Of a stretch of 64,000 nucleotides of DNA, positions 51,016-63,248 are shown in pieces. Source of the DNA: an uncultured Clostridia bacterium (GTDB lineage: Bacteria; Bacillota; Clostridia; Oscillospirales; Acutalibacteraceae). Under the pieces are notes generated by a model. That model was not told the DNA's origin and ran no database searches. It saw only the letters and a list, made by a program, of their open reading frames with translations. A program made the position numbers and the translations under genes. The stretch covers positions 1 through 64,000 of the forward strand of contig CANQXE010000003.1 in assembly GCA_947627725.1 (NCBI GenBank), read 5' to 3'. Positions within the stretch are counted from its first letter, which is position 1. Every line of letters starts with the position of its first letter.

Positions 51016-51723
51016 ATGCTCGGAATTATCGGCGCAATGGATGTAGAGGTCAACGCAATTAAAGATAAAATTACCCGTAAAACCGTAACAAAAATCGCCG
51101 GGTCGGAATTTGTGTGCGGTTTTTTGGAGGAGGTTATGGTTTGTGTTGCTCAATGCTCACCCGGCAAGGTCAACGCGGCGCTCTGCACACAGGCAATGAT
51201 TGACAATTTTGACATTGATAAAATTATCAATGTGGGCGTCGGCTGTTCTCTTTCTGACGACGTTGTAATAAAAAATATCGTAATTGCAACAGACGTCTGC
51301 GAATATGATATTGACATTTCCGCTCTCGGAGAACCGCTCGGCTTTATTAACGGTCTGAATACAATTAAAATTAAAACCGACGAGGAGCTTTCCGAAAAGC
51401 TTGCGCGCACGGCTATAAACTACGGTGAAAAAATCCATCGCGGCACGATTGCCAGCGGAGATACCTTTATTGCCGAAAACGCTTTAAAGCAAAAGCTCGC
51501 CTCAACCTTTAACGCTGTCTGCGGTGAAATGGAGGGCGGAGCAATCGGTCACACCTGCGCCGCGAATAATATTCCTTTTGCCGTTATCCGTTCAATCAGC
51601 GACGGCGGAAACGAACAGGCACAGCTTGATTATCCCACCTTTAAAAAAATCGCCGCGGATATTTCCACAGCGATAATAATTGAATATATAAAATCAGAGC
51701 GAAACCAGTTTGCTTTATTCTAA
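51016..51723 (+). CDS. mtnN: 5'-methylthioadenosine/S-adenosylhomocysteine nucleosidase
   Basis: A 235-residue enzyme cleaving adenine from MTA and SAH, recycling products of SAM-dependent reactions. The N-terminus LGIIGAMDVEVNAIKDKI is typical, INVGVGCSL and SGDTFIAEN follow, and the catalytic GEMEGGAIGHTCAAN and RSISDGGN with the key Asp close the site. It is convergent with the next HTH gene and overlaps it by nine bases. Confidence 0.93.
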   Translation: MLGIIGAMDVEVNAIKDKITRKTVTKIAGSEFVCGFLEEVMVCVAQCSPGKVNAALCTQAMIDNFDIDKIINVGVGCSLSDDVVIKNIVIATDVCEYDIDISALGEPLGFINGLNTIKIKTDEELSEKLARTAINYGEKIHRGTIASGDTFIAENALKQKLASTFNAVCGEMEGGAIGHTCAANNIPFAVIRSISDGGNEQAQLDYPTFKKIAADISTAIIIEYIKSERNQFALF

Positions 51724-52368
51724 ATAAAGGCTTGTTAAAATATGCTCCTCGGCATTTTCAATAATTGAGTGAAGCGCCGTTTTTTCGCTTAAATCAGTAC
51801 CTGTTCTGGACTTGTCCTCAATAAATACAAAGCGCGCGTCCTCAATCGCCATTGCCGCTGAAACAAGCTCTCTGCCGAGATTAAAATCAAGCTTGAACAT
51901 TTCTTTCGGCAGAATACCCGCCTTTGCCATTGTCAGCGCGCCGCGATAAATACATAGCGTGTAATAATCGTTTATACATTTGCAAACCTTTATATCCTTT
52001 GAGGTTGCGAGCATTTTAATCAGTATGTTCGACGCTTGCGCAAGCGTCTGAACAGATGACCCTTCGGCACTTTCGAGCGCGGATATATACGCCATATCCA
52101 CACCGTTTCTGCTGTCGCTCACGCCTAAGAGATAATCGGTTGTTACACCGTAATACTCGCTGCATTTAATTACAAAATCAAGTCCGCATTCTCTTATACC
52201 CTTCTCATAGTGGCTGAGGAGAGCCTGGCTTATTCCCAAATCGCTTGCTGCCTTCTTCTGGCTTATTCCTCTCTCCTTGCGAAGCTGTGAAAGTATTTCT
52301 GCAAATCTTGACAGCTTTTCTGTTTTTTGCTGTTTTGAGGTTTTCTTTTTTTCTAAAGTGATGTCCAT
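51715..52368 (-). CDS. XRE-family regulator
   Basis: A 217-residue protein with a Cro/C1 helix-turn-helix (about residues 20-80, GISQKKAASDLGISQALLSH) ending in YYGVTTDYLLGVSDSR, and a C-terminal helical domain (SVQLKQ-free; SSVQTLAQASNILIKMLATS) of unknown type. CGGAGGAA precedes the ATG. It converges with and overlaps mtnN. No ligand or target can be read. Confidence 0.75.
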   Translation of the reverse strand: MDITLEKKKTSKQQKTEKLSRFAEILSQLRKERGISQKKAASDLGISQALLSHYEKGIRECGLDFVIKCSEYYGVTTDYLLGVSDSRNGVDMAYISALESAEGSSVQTLAQASNILIKMLATSKDIKVCKCINDYYTLCIYRGALTMAKAGILPKEMFKLDFNLGRELVSAAMAIEDARFVFIEDKSRTGTDLSEKTALHSIIENAEEHILTSLYLE

Positions 52369-52483
52369 TAAAATTCCTCCGTTTATTACAAATAGTATTA
52401 TATCACCATATTACTATTTGTAAAGACGGATTTATGATTTGTTAATTATTTGTAATATTTCGCTATAAAAGGAGCTTTTTATA

Positions 52484-53119
52484 ATGAAAACCTATACTTT
52501 TTATCTTTTTCGGCACGGTCTCACAAAAGGGAACTTAAACGCACAGTATATTGGGCATACGGATTTGCCTCTCACTACAGATAGTATATCAGAGTTAAAA
52601 AACATCAAGGCGCATCAGCATTATCCTAAGGTCGACGCTGTATTTTCCTCTCCTCTTAAGAGATGTCTTGACTCGGCAAAAATCATGTTCCCCGAAAATA
52701 ATATTATTGTTATTGATGATTTTATTGAATATAATTTCGGTGAATTTGAGGGGCTGACTGCCGACGACCTGAAAGACAATGAGAATTTCAAAAGCTGGCT
52801 GAGTGGCGGCGTTTATGCCTCGGCGCCTTTCGGGGAAAGCAACGCCCGGTTTGCTCAGCGTATCTGCGCCGCATTTGAAAAGGTCGTTGACGGCTGTGTT
52901 AAAACCTCAACAGATAATTTCGCGATTGTCGGACATGCCGGCGTGCTGATGACAATTCTTTCGTGCTACGGCTTACCCGAAGCACCGATGGCTCACTGGC
53001 AGATGGACGCGGGCTACGGCTATAAGCTCCGGCTCACGCCGTCCCTTTGGATGCAGGCTAAGAAAATAGAGGTGGCGGATACCGCTCCAACCTCTCTTAA
53101 AAACCTAAAAGGCAATTAA
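52484..53119 (+). CDS. Histidine phosphatase family protein
   Basis: A 211-residue phosphatase of the phosphoglycerate-mutase-like family. The phosphohistidine motif is FRHGLTKGNLNAQYIG near residue 9, SSPLKRCLDSAKIMF near 55, and the second catalytic His is in VGHAGVLMTIL near 151. The substrate may be a phosphorylated metabolite; CobC-like activity is one option. AAAGGAGC precedes the ATG. A bidirectional terminator follows. Confidence 0.85.
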   Translation: MKTYTFYLFRHGLTKGNLNAQYIGHTDLPLTTDSISELKNIKAHQHYPKVDAVFSSPLKRCLDSAKIMFPENNIIVIDDFIEYNFGEFEGLTADDLKDNENFKSWLSGGVYASAPFGESNARFAQRICAAFEKVVDGCVKTSTDNFAIVGHAGVLMTILSCYGLPEAPMAHWQMDAGYGYKLRLTPSLWMQAKKIEVADTAPTSLKNLKGN

Positions 53120-53146
53120 AATTCAAGCTATTTTAAACTATATTGT

Positions 53147-53179
53147 AAAAGCACGAAACAGGGTTTGTTTCGTGCTTTT
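53147..53179. terminator. Bidirectional terminator
   Basis: AAAAGCACGAAAC and GTTTCGTGCTTTT form a perfect 13-bp stem with a 7-base loop between the convergent phosphatase and LCP genes. Confidence 0.87.
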
Positions 53180-53181
53180 TA

Positions 53182-54768
53182 TTATTTGCCCATTGAAATA
53201 TAATCAGGTCTGTTTTCGCTGAGCTGAATATTTGATTTTCCGTAAATCAACATTTGAAGCTCATATGCGTCCTTTGGAATATCCGCAAGCCATATCCAGT
53301 TATTATAGCTTACTGAGAATTTATCACCGCCGAGACTGTTTTCCTCCGCGGGAACATTCGTTGTGGCTATCTGATAGTCAAGCCAGTTATCTCTGATTGC
53401 AAGATTTCCGATAGAAATTAATTCTTTCTTTGTGTAGCCTGTTTTTGTATACTGTGAAAGCTGATTTACAACCTTAACGGCATCAAGCCTGCCTGAATCT
53501 TTCATCTTAACAAACAGCTCGTTTAAAACCGTTTTTTGTCTGTCCGCTCTCGCGTTATCGGAATCAATCTTTCTTATTCGGCAGTAAGCAAGCGCCTGCT
53601 CTCCTGTCAGCAAAACCTTTTGCGGATTTCCCTGCTCGTCATACTGAGCCTCGGGCATCGTAACGTGTGCATATCTTATCTGATGATTATTTACCTCGTA
53701 AACCTCCGCCTGTGTCAATGCGATTTCAACTCCGCCCAAAGCATCAATAATTTTCGGAAAGCTTGCGAAATTAACGACCGCATAATTATCAATTGAAATC
53801 TTATAATATCTTTCAAGCGTATTTATATATGCTTTCATACCCCCGAAGGCGGCAGATTCATTGATTTTTCCGTAGCGTCCCTCGCCGTCTATCTCATAGT
53901 AAACATAAATATCACGCAAAACAGATGTCAAATGAATTGTGCCCGTATCAATATTAATACTTGCGATTATTGCGGAGTCTGCTCTTGAGGTATCGGTAAT
54001 TTCCTCCTCGCGCGTATCCTCGCCGATTAAAAGAATGTTAAGCACATGTGATGATCTTACGGGATCTCCGTTCTGATACCAGTACTTAAGATAATCCTTA
54101 TAGCTGTATACATCGTAGGCGGACTGCTCTTCAATCATAGGGAAGTCCTCCTGCAAGAAGTCCATTCCGTCATAGTATTCCGTTGCTTTATACGGCTCCT
54201 CGTCATCATCTGTAACATCGTTAAGCATATTGTTGATAAAAATCGCTCCGACAACTGCCGCCGCAATAATAAGAACAACGAGAATTATGATAACAACCTT
54301 AACTGTTTTACCCTTTTTTGTCTTAAAAAACTTTTCTTTTTCCGGAGCCTCCGCAGCTTCGGGTACCGCCTCAGACTGAGCCTCCTTTGCCATCTGAAGA
54401 ATATCAACCATATCACCGTTATTTTCTTCGGTTTTCTGCTCGTCTGCGTCGCGGTTGACGGTTTCCTGCTCTTCATTATTTTCCGCCGTTAAATCTTCTT
54501 TTGTGCGAATAACCTCTTTAAATTCAGGCTCAGGCTCGCTTTCGGTTTTCTGAGCCGTTTTTGAATCGTCAAAAAGCCGGTCTTCCTCTTCTTCGGTATT
54601 ATCTTCCTTTAAAAGATTATCATTATCTGTTTCCACGGGCTCTGTTTTGACAGGCGCTTGCGTATTTGTTTCCTCAGACTCAGCTTTTTTTAAAACTTTT
54701 TCCTGTTCTTCTCTACGTTTTTTTACTTCAGAGAGGATATCATCTATGTTGTATGACTCTTTCTCCAA
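53182..54768 (-). CDS. LCP family wall-polymer ligase with long acidic N-terminus
   Basis: A 528-residue LytR-CpsA-Psr protein. A cytoplasmic, Glu/Asp-rich low-complexity region (residues 1-150) precedes a membrane helix (about 158-182, VVIIILVVLIIAAAVVGAIF) and an extracellular LCP domain (about 240-480: ILLIGEDTREEEITD, SRADSAIIASINIDTGT, LTSVLRDIYVYYE). It starts with TTG 54768 after GAGGAG; no ATG fits. It should attach a teichoic-type polymer to the wall, a second copy besides the His-rich LCP gene at 21170. Confidence 0.85.
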   Translation of the reverse strand: MEKESYNIDDILSEVKKRREEQEKVLKKAESEETNTQAPVKTEPVETDNDNLLKEDNTEEEEDRLFDDSKTAQKTESEPEPEFKEVIRTKEDLTAENNEEQETVNRDADEQKTEENNGDMVDILQMAKEAQSEAVPEAAEAPEKEKFFKTKKGKTVKVVIIILVVLIIAAAVVGAIFINNMLNDVTDDDEEPYKATEYYDGMDFLQEDFPMIEEQSAYDVYSYKDYLKYWYQNGDPVRSSHVLNILLIGEDTREEEITDTSRADSAIIASINIDTGTIHLTSVLRDIYVYYEIDGEGRYGKINESAAFGGMKAYINTLERYYKISIDNYAVVNFASFPKIIDALGGVEIALTQAEVYEVNNHQIRYAHVTMPEAQYDEQGNPQKVLLTGEQALAYCRIRKIDSDNARADRQKTVLNELFVKMKDSGRLDAVKVVNQLSQYTKTGYTKKELISIGNLAIRDNWLDYQIATTNVPAEENSLGGDKFSVSYNNWIWLADIPKDAYELQMLIYGKSNIQLSENRPDYISMGK

Positions 54769-54920
54769 ATGATTTCACTCCTCTTTGTCAAGGTTTTTGA
54801 CATTATACAACAAAATATGTGAAAATACTATAGATAAATTGTAAATAACATTATTTAACACATTTTCCAAGTCAAAAACCTTTTATTCTCACAAACAGCA
54901 CAAATAACCGTTTAAACAGT

Positions 54921-57416
54921 TTATTGCTGCTCCTCGGAAATTACTTTTTCAGCATTTTCCTCCTGTCTGTCCTCAGTCTCTATTTTGTCAACGACTGAAA
55001 GTGTCGCTATCCTTTCGCCGTCATTTACCTTCATTACCTTGACGCCCTTTGACGGTCTCTGGAAGGTTGAAATCTGGTCGGCAGGAGTACGGATAATAAT
55101 TCCGTCGGATGAAATCATGATTACATCGTTTTCATCATTAACGGCAGCAATCATTGCAACCTTGCCGTACTGTGCGGTACGATAATTGATAAGTCCCTTA
55201 CCCGCTCTTGACTGAACACGGTAGTCGGCAAATTCGCTCTTTCTGCCGTATCCCGTTTCGGAAACGGTAAGCAGACTGTAACCCTCACGCTCAACAGCAA
55301 AGCCGACAACATAATCGCCCTCGCTAAGCTGAATTGCTTTGACGCCTCTCGCTGTTCTGCCTATAAGCCTTGCGTCCTTTTCCATAAAGCAAATGCTCAT
55401 ACCGTCATGTGTGGCAACAACAAGCTTTCTTTCACCGTCGGTTATATCAACCCAGGAAAGCTCATCGTCCTCGTCAAGATTTATTGCGATAATTCCCGTT
55501 TTTCTGATATGGTCATACTGATTAAGCGCAGTCCTCTTGATAATACCGTTGCGTGTAACCATACAAAGATATGCCCTGTCCTCCTCGTGAGGCACCTTAA
55601 CCATTGCGCTTATCTGCTCGCCGTTTTCAAGCGGAAGAATATTTACAACATTCATACCCTTGCTGGTACGTGACGCTTCGGGAATTTCATAGCCCTTAAG
55701 CTTGAACACCTTTCCCTTATTTGTGAAAATAAGAACAAAGTCGTGTGTTGAACAGGTAAACATTGTCTTTGCGACATCCTCTTCACGTCTTGTCATTCCC
55801 ATAATTCCGCGTCCACCGCGGTTCTGTGCCCTATATGTGTCAACGGTCTGCCGTTTCATATAGCCCTTTTCGGTTAAGGTAAGTATACACTCCTCAACAG
55901 GGATTAAATCCTCATCGTCAACATCACCGCTGAAGCCCGATATTTCTGTTCTTCTCTCATCTCCGAACTTATCGCCGATTGCTCTTGCTTCTTCTTTAAT
56001 GATTTCACATATTCTTTCCTCGTGCAAAAGAATATCATTATAATCCTTTATTCTTTCGTGAAGCTCATCAAGCTCATTTATAATTTTTTCTATTTCAAGA
56101 CCGGCAAGCTGTCCCAGACGGTAAGCAACAATGGCGTTTGCCTGCGGCTCATCAAAGCCGAATCTGTCCATAATTGCCTGCTTTGCCTCAGCCTGTCCGC
56201 CCTTGCAGGCACGAATTACCGCAATAACATCATCTACGATATCAATTGCCTTTGCGAGTCCTTCTAATATATGCGCTCTCTCCTGCGCTTTTCTTAAATC
56301 AAATTCCGTTCTCCGCCTTACAATATCCTTTTGGAAAGCAATATATTTTTCAAGAATTTCTTTAAGGGTAAGCACCTTCGGAACTCCGTCGTCAAGCGCA
56401 AGCATAATAGCGCCGAAGGTTACCTGCATATCAGTCATTTTATAAAGATTGTTGAGAACAACCTGCGCGTTCGCATCTCTTTTAATCACTATCTCAATGT
56501 GCATACCGCGGCGGTCGGAATAGTCCTGAACGTCGGCAACACCCTCAAGCCGTTTTTCCTTTACCAAATCGGCAATTCTTGCAATGAGCCTTGCCTTGTT
56601 CACGCCGTAAGGAATTTCGCTGACAACAATCTTGAAGCGGTCTCCTCTTGTCTCAATAATTTCCGCTCTCGCTCTTACATATATTTTTCCGCGACCCGTA
56701 GCATATGCCTCTTTAATACCCTTTGCGCCCATTATAATTCCGCCTGTCGGGAAATCGGGACCCTTGATATGCTCCATCAAATCCTCAAGCTGAGCGTCGG
56801 GATTATCAATAAGGCAGCACATGCCCTCGATAACCTCGTTCATATTGTGCGGAGGAATGTTGGTTGCCATACCTACCGCAATACCTGTTGTTCCGTTTAC
56901 CAAAAGGTTAGGAAAACGCGCAGGCAGCACCGTTGGCTCCTTGCCTGTGTCATCAAAATTAGGTGCAAAATCAACGGTATCTTTCTTTATGTCCTCAAGC
57001 ATTTTCATTGAAATCTTGCTCATACGGCTTTCCGTATAACGGTAAGCGGCAGGAGGATCTCCGTCAATAGAGCCGAAATTTCCGTGTCCGTCTACAAGCG
57101 TATGCCTCATTGAGAATGGCTGCGCAAGTCTTACCATTGCGTCATAAACAGAAGCGTCACCGTGAGGATGATAGTGACCGAGAACTTCTCCGACTGTGGT
57201 GGCGCACTTACGGTAAGGATTTGTGGGATAAAGATTATTGTCATACATTGCGTAAAGAATTCTCCTGTGTACAGGCTTTAAGCCGTCACGCACATCAGGC
57301 AGCGCACGCTGAACAATAACACTCATTGAATAGTCAAGAAATGCCTTTCGTATTTCCGTGCTGATTTCAACATCCACAATTTTTTGATTGTCATAACGAA
57401 TTTCATTATTATCCAT
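54921..57416 (-). CDS. gyrA: DNA gyrase subunit A
   Basis: An 831-residue topoisomerase subunit. The catalytic Tyr lies in the [11 protein letters not shown] loop near residue 123, the resistance-determining region [17 protein letters not shown] near 79, and the C-terminal domain has six repeating blades with the GyrA-box-like [10 protein letters not shown] near 540. It acts with GyrB to introduce negative supercoils. Two unrelated membrane genes separate it from gyrB. Confidence 0.95.
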   Translation of the reverse strand: MDNNEIRYDNQKIVDVEISTEIRKAFLDYSMSVIVQRALPDVRDGLKPVHRRILYAMYDNNLYPTNPYRKCATTVGEVLGHYHPHGDASVYDAMVRLAQPFSMRHTLVDGHGNFGSIDGDPPAAYRYTESRMSKISMKMLEDIKKDTVDFAPNFDDTGKEPTVLPARFPNLLVNGTTGIAVGMATNIPPHNMNEVIEGMCCLIDNPDAQLEDLMEHIKGPDFPTGGIIMGAKGIKEAYATGRGKIYVRARAEIIETRGDRFKIVVSEIPYGVNKARLIARIADLVKEKRLEGVADVQDYSDRRGMHIEIVIKRDANAQVVLNNLYKMTDMQVTFGAIMLALDDGVPKVLTLKEILEKYIAFQKDIVRRRTEFDLRKAQERAHILEGLAKAIDIVDDVIAVIRACKGGQAEAKQAIMDRFGFDEPQANAIVAYRLGQLAGLEIEKIINELDELHERIKDYNDILLHEERICEIIKEEARAIGDKFGDERRTEISGFSGDVDDEDLIPVEECILTLTEKGYMKRQTVDTYRAQNRGGRGIMGMTRREEDVAKTMFTCSTHDFVLIFTNKGKVFKLKGYEIPEASRTSKGMNVVNILPLENGEQISAMVKVPHEEDRAYLCMVTRNGIIKRTALNQYDHIRKTGIIAINLDEDDELSWVDITDGERKLVVATHDGMSICFMEKDARLIGRTARGVKAIQLSEGDYVVGFAVEREGYSLLTVSETGYGRKSEFADYRVQSRAGKGLINYRTAQYGKVAMIAAVNDENDVIMISSDGIIIRTPADQISTFQRPSKGVKVMKVNDGERIATLSVVDKIETEDRQEENAEKVISEEQQ

Positions 57417-57556
57417 TCTTACTTTCCTCCGATTCCGAGTGGAGTATTTATTTTCAATAAGGGGCTTGCCCCGTCATTCAATGAGACAAGGTGAGACGTT
57501 TACCCCGCTGATTCCGAACATGGAGCCCGCCGCCTTAAAGGCGGGATACATCTTGC
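57417..57556 (-). other. Short gap with hairpins before gyrA
   Basis: The 140 bases hold two G/C-rich hairpins, GGGGC/GCCCC near 57461-57474 and CCCGCC/GGCGGG near 57527-57546. They could end transcription of the YcxB-like pair or modulate gyrA; no T-run makes either a clear terminator. Confidence 0.35.
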
Positions 57557-58078
57557 CTAAGCTATAAACAAATAATTTCTGTTTTTTCTGATAATCTTTT
57601 CAACATAGTCAAAAAGCTCGGCGGGTATAACCCGTTTCGGTAAAATTTTAACCTCTGTTACAATAAAGAAATAAAAATAATCCTGTGTTTCATAAATCGC
57701 AGACATTACAGAATATGGGTAAACCATAACTATACCCGCTTGCTTTTTATCAGGGATATTTCTTATTTCAATTGCCTTATCGTCAATTAGCGCCCTATTC
57801 CGGCACAAATAAGCACTGTCAAGCGAAAGCAGTTTTCTGATTCTTCGCTTTGGAGCAAATTTTACAGAATATAATGTCGCGGCGCAAACGGAAAAAATTA
57901 TTAACGCAGAAATGATTATCATATCTGAATTTTTGTAAACCACGGCATCATAAACTCCTGTCGCGATAAAGAACAAGCACATCAGATATGAAAAAAACGA
58001 GGTTTTATTCCTTTTCATTTTAAATTTTTCAAAGACAACATAGTCGTCATACGTCAGGGAATAAACAAATTCCGCCAT
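57557..58078 (-). CDS. YcxB-like membrane protein 2
   Basis: A 173-residue protein with two membrane helices (about residues 28-46 and 52-70) and a soluble C-terminal YcxB-like domain (RALIDDKAIEIRN, YSVMSAIYETQDYFYFFI, LPKRVIPAELFDYVEKII). It resembles the preceding gene in size and order, so the pair probably arose by duplication. It overlaps that gene (TAATG). Its role is unknown; proteins of this fold are widespread and uncharacterised. Confidence 0.65.
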   Translation of the reverse strand: MAEFVYSLTYDDYVVFEKFKMKRNKTSFFSYLMCLFFIATGVYDAVVYKNSDMIIISALIIFSVCAATLYSVKFAPKRRIRKLLSLDSAYLCRNRALIDDKAIEIRNIPDKKQAGIVMVYPYSVMSAIYETQDYFYFFIVTEVKILPKRVIPAELFDYVEKIIRKNRNYLFIA

Positions 58079-58575
58079 TAATTTCTTCCCTCCTCGACCT
58101 TAATATGCGCCCTGACGGCATCTATAATATTATCAAGCTCGTCTGACTTGTATCTCTCCTTGCTGATAACGGCAATTCCTTTGCAGAAGGTGGGGAGTAT
58201 TTTTATATATTTGGGCGTTTCCATAACGGCAAAAACACTTTGCCACGGTGCAAATACCTTTTCATAGCTGTTAATAAGTTCAATGCCGTCGTCAAAAATA
58301 CGCACCGTCTGTTCTTTGCTTAATATCGGAGAATATTCATATTCTCTTATAACCGCTTTTTTCTCCGTAAAAACGCCTAAAAACCCTATAACAATTATCA
58401 GTCCCGCAAAAAAATACAAATAATAATCTATTTTTAAAAGAACTGAAATAGCTATTAAAACCGCCGCAAATATTATGGATATGAGCAGCGCGTGGCTGTT
58501 AAGCGAGCACTTTTTTCTTTTATATTTCCAGCCGAGATAATATTCCTCGCCCGTCATTTTAAATGTCAGTTTCAT
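58078..58575 (-). CDS. YcxB-like membrane protein 1
   Basis: A 165-residue protein starting two bases after the gyrB stop. Helices lie near 30-50 and 55-75 and the C-terminal half has the YcxB pattern: VRIFDDGIELINSYEKVFAPW, SVFAVMETPKYIKIL and ERYKSDELDNIID. The soluble half resembles a PH-like lipid- or peptide-binding fold. It sits between gyrB and gyrA, which is not the usual content of that gap. Confidence 0.65.
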   Translation of the reverse strand: MKLTFKMTGEEYYLGWKYKRKKCSLNSHALLISIIFAAVLIAISVLLKIDYYLYFFAGLIIVIGFLGVFTEKKAVIREYEYSPILSKEQTVRIFDDGIELINSYEKVFAPWQSVFAVMETPKYIKILPTFCKGIAVISKERYKSDELDNIIDAVRAHIKVEEGRN

Positions 58576-58577
58576 AA

Positions 58578-60551
<1,974 letters not shown>

Positions 60552-60785
60552 TTATTTGCTTCGCTTAAACAGGGTAGCCGTATTAAGCGGACAAACATAA
60601 ATTTTATCTTCACAAACTACAAAACTTTTCGGTAGTTCATAATTTACATAAATAATTTTTTTTTCCTTTTCCGCCTTTGAAAGATAATCACGGGTAGCTT
60701 TATTGACCGTTGATGTATCCATATCAAATATGCCGATGATTTTATCTGATTTTATTGCAGTGTCACCGCCGAGATATATGTACAT
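60552..60785 (-). CDS. remB: Extracellular matrix regulator RemB (YaaB-like)
   Basis: A 77-residue DUF370 protein, found between recF and gyrB in many Firmicutes; the RemA/RemB family controls matrix or osmotic-response genes in Bacillus. MYIYLGGDTAIKSDKIIGIF and SFVVCEDKIYVCPLNTATL match the family. The ATG at 60785 overlaps the recF stop by one base; a TTG one codon earlier is less likely. Confidence 0.85.
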   Translation of the reverse strand: MYIYLGGDTAIKSDKIIGIFDMDTSTVNKATRDYLSKAEKEKKIIYVNYELPKSFVVCEDKIYVCPLNTATLFKRSK

Positions 60786-61873
60786 CAAATCAAACCCCCG
60801 TTTGAAATATGAAAGGTTTTTCCATCCTTAAGACGTAACACCGTATTCGCGTCACAACAGGTAATGAACACCTGCCAGTCCTTGATATGATTCAAGATAT
60901 AATCCTGTCTTGATATATCAAGCTCACTCATAACGTCATCAAGAAGAGCAAGAGGTTCATCGTCTGTCATTTCTTTTAAAAGACTTGCCTCCGCAAGCTT
61001 GAGAGCCAGAACACACGAACGTTGCTGTCCCTGTGAGCCAAAGCTTCTTGCGCTTTTGCCGTTAATGAGTATTTCCAAATCATCACGGTGCGGACCTACA
61101 GTGGTAATCCTGTTTATTAAATCATTTGTTCTGCTTTTTTCAAAAGCGGAAATAAGATTATTTTTAATCTCTTCAACAGTCAGATTATTATAGTCAAAGG
61201 CTCCTTTAAAAACTAAATCTATGTTTTCCTTACCGTTTGATAGACCGTCAAAAATATCTTTAGAATACGGTAAAAGCTTTTCAATATATTTGTTGCGCTG
61301 ATAAATAATTTTCGCGCCGCTTGAAGCCAGATTTCTGTCCCATACATAAAGCATATCGGAAAGAGAGCTGTTTTTTGAAATATCCTTTAGCAGCATATTT
61401 CTCTGTGTAAGAGCGCGATTATATTCTTTTAAAACATTTCTGTAATTAAATTTCAGTTGACAAAGAGCATTGTCAACAAATTTTCTTCTTTGAGCAGGTC
61501 CGTCCTTAATCATTGATAAATGAACGGGTGAAAATATAACAGTCTTTAACTCTTCGCCTAAAACTGCGGGTGATTTTTTTTTAACGCCGTTTAAGCTTGC
61601 TGTACGTTTATCTTCAATAAAAATTTCCGCGTTTTGCTGTCTGCTCTTATTTTCAAAATTTATTTTAAGTCTTGAAAACTGTTTGTTAAAGGTAATAAGC
61701 TCTTTATCTTTTACTCCTCTGAAGCTTTTACTTCCCGTAAATAAATAAACTGCCTCAATTAGATTTGTTTTTCCCTGCGCATTTTCACCGTAAATAATAT
61801 TTACATTGTCAAAGCAGAGATTCAACCTCTCAATATTTCTGAAATTTTCTATATCAATTGAATTAATTTTCAT
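60785..61873 (-). CDS. recF: DNA replication and repair protein RecF
   Basis: A 362-residue ABC-type ATPase that helps load RecA at gaps. Walker A GENAQGKTNLIEAVYLF is at residue 29, the signature SFGSQGQQRSCVLALKLAEA near 281 and Walker B ALLDDVMSELD near 311. It overlaps the S4-domain gene upstream by eleven bases and ends at the remB start. Confidence 0.94.
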   Translation of the reverse strand: MKINSIDIENFRNIERLNLCFDNVNIIYGENAQGKTNLIEAVYLFTGSKSFRGVKDKELITFNKQFSRLKINFENKSRQQNAEIFIEDKRTASLNGVKKKSPAVLGEELKTVIFSPVHLSMIKDGPAQRRKFVDNALCQLKFNYRNVLKEYNRALTQRNMLLKDISKNSSLSDMLYVWDRNLASSGAKIIYQRNKYIEKLLPYSKDIFDGLSNGKENIDLVFKGAFDYNNLTVEEIKNNLISAFEKSRTNDLINRITTVGPHRDDLEILINGKSARSFGSQGQQRSCVLALKLAEASLLKEMTDDEPLALLDDVMSELDISRQDYILNHIKDWQVFITCCDANTVLRLKDGKTFHISNGGLI

Positions 61874-62111
61874 TTTTAATGTAATAATCTACACTGAAAA
61901 CCGATACAATATCTCCCTGTCTTATCTTTTTTCCCCTTGCTTCACAAACTTCACCGTTTACTTTAACTATTTTATCCTGTATAAACGATTTTGCCTGTCC
62001 CCCTGTCTGTGCAACATCTATGAATTTTAAAAGAGAATCCAGTCTGATAAAATCGGTTTTTATAAGTACATCCTCATTTTTTCTTTTGGCTGCTTTAACT
62101 TTAATTTTCAT
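61863..62111 (-). CDS. yaaA: S4-domain RNA-binding protein YaaA (RlbA)
   Basis: An 82-residue S4 RNA-binding protein between dnaN and recF, linked in Bacillus to ribosome maturation. The S4 motif FIRLDSLLKFIDVAQTGGQA and VNGEVCEARGKKIRQGDIV are clear. Both ends overlap neighbours (dnaN and recF) by eleven bases, so the dnaN-yaaA-recF unit is translationally coupled. Confidence 0.93.
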   Translation of the reverse strand: MKIKVKAAKRKNEDVLIKTDFIRLDSLLKFIDVAQTGGQAKSFIQDKIVKVNGEVCEARGKKIRQGDIVSVFSVDYYIKNEN

Positions 62112-63213
62112 TTTTAAGCCTCATAGGAAGAACTAAGAACAAAAAGCTGTCGTCATTGACGGGCATAACCTTTGCAGGGCTTATAGCGCTGTTTAATTCA
62201 ATTTTAACCTGATCGGTATCTGCCGCGTTAAGCGCGTCTAAAATAAATTTTGAATTAAATCCGATTTCAACTCGGTCTCCGCTTATATTTGCGTGTGTAT
62301 GATCAACAACTCTTCCTAAGCCCGATACGGTTGAAACACGCATTTCATCATTTTCAAACAAGCATCTGATAGGATTTTTCTTATCATTTTCAATTACCGG
62401 AAGAGTTCTTTCAATACAGTTGACAGCGTCATCTGTATTAATTAAAACCGTTGTTGAGGCAGTTTTGGGAATAGCCGCATTATAATCCAAAAAGTCCCCG
62501 TCAAGAAGTCGGCTGATAATACTGTAATTTTCAACATCAAAAACAATATGCCTTTTTCCTACGCTGATAGATACGTTTTTATCATTGTCACCGTCCATAA
62601 GTTTAATAAGTTCTCTTATGGTTTTCTTCGGTACAATAAAGCTGATATCCTCGCCATCATATTGTACTGTCTCTGTCCTTATCGCAAGTCGATAACCGTC
62701 GACACCTATAAGTCTTAACCGGTTAAGAGTAAGTTCAAATTTAAGCCCTGTATGAACAGGCTTTGATGATTCATTATCCGCGACCGCAAATAAAGTCTGT
62801 GAAACCATACCCTGAAGTATATTTTCATTTAAAAACAGCGGATAACCTCCTGAAACAGACGGAAGCTCGGGATAATCCTCCGCGTCAATACCCATAATAT
62901 TATACTGCGCCGCTCCGCTTATAATTGATACGGAGGTACCGCTTATATCAAAGGTAACATTTCCGTCAGGCAGTTTTCTTATGATATCGCTAATAACCTT
63001 AGCATTTATTACGATTGCTCCCGGCTCAGCAACATTTGCCTGTAATGTAGTATTGATTCCGAATTCAAAATCATAACCGGTCAGACTGAGAGTATCAGAA
63101 CCGCATTCAATTAAAATACCCTCAATAGTAGGAATAGTTACTTTTGTGCTTACTGCTCTCATAACATTTGAGCATGCCTCACTTAATTCTCTTGTGTTAC
63201 AGGTAAATTTCAT
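62101..63213 (-). CDS. dnaN: DNA polymerase III beta subunit (sliding clamp)
   Basis: A 370-residue clamp. Three similar domains are visible, beginning MKFTCNTRELSEACSNVMRAV, with GYDFEFGINTT, YKVS-like LIGVDGYRLAIRTETV near 175 and a C-terminal LNSAISPAKVMP and DSFLFLVLPMRL, the last being the hydrophobic-pocket strand. CGGAGGATA precedes the ATG. The dnaA-dnaN gap upstream carries origin-like elements. Confidence 0.96.
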   Translation of the reverse strand: MKFTCNTRELSEACSNVMRAVSTKVTIPTIEGILIECGSDTLSLTGYDFEFGINTTLQANVAEPGAIVINAKVISDIIRKLPDGNVTFDISGTSVSIISGAAQYNIMGIDAEDYPELPSVSGGYPLFLNENILQGMVSQTLFAVADNESSKPVHTGLKFELTLNRLRLIGVDGYRLAIRTETVQYDGEDISFIVPKKTIRELIKLMDGDNDKNVSISVGKRHIVFDVENYSIISRLLDGDFLDYNAAIPKTASTTVLINTDDAVNCIERTLPVIENDKKNPIRCLFENDEMRVSTVSGLGRVVDHTHANISGDRVEIGFNSKFILDALNAADTDQVKIELNSAISPAKVMPVNDDSFLFLVLPMRLKNEN

Positions 63214-63248
63214 AAAACGTATCCTCCGTTTTTATAGAATGTTTGTCT

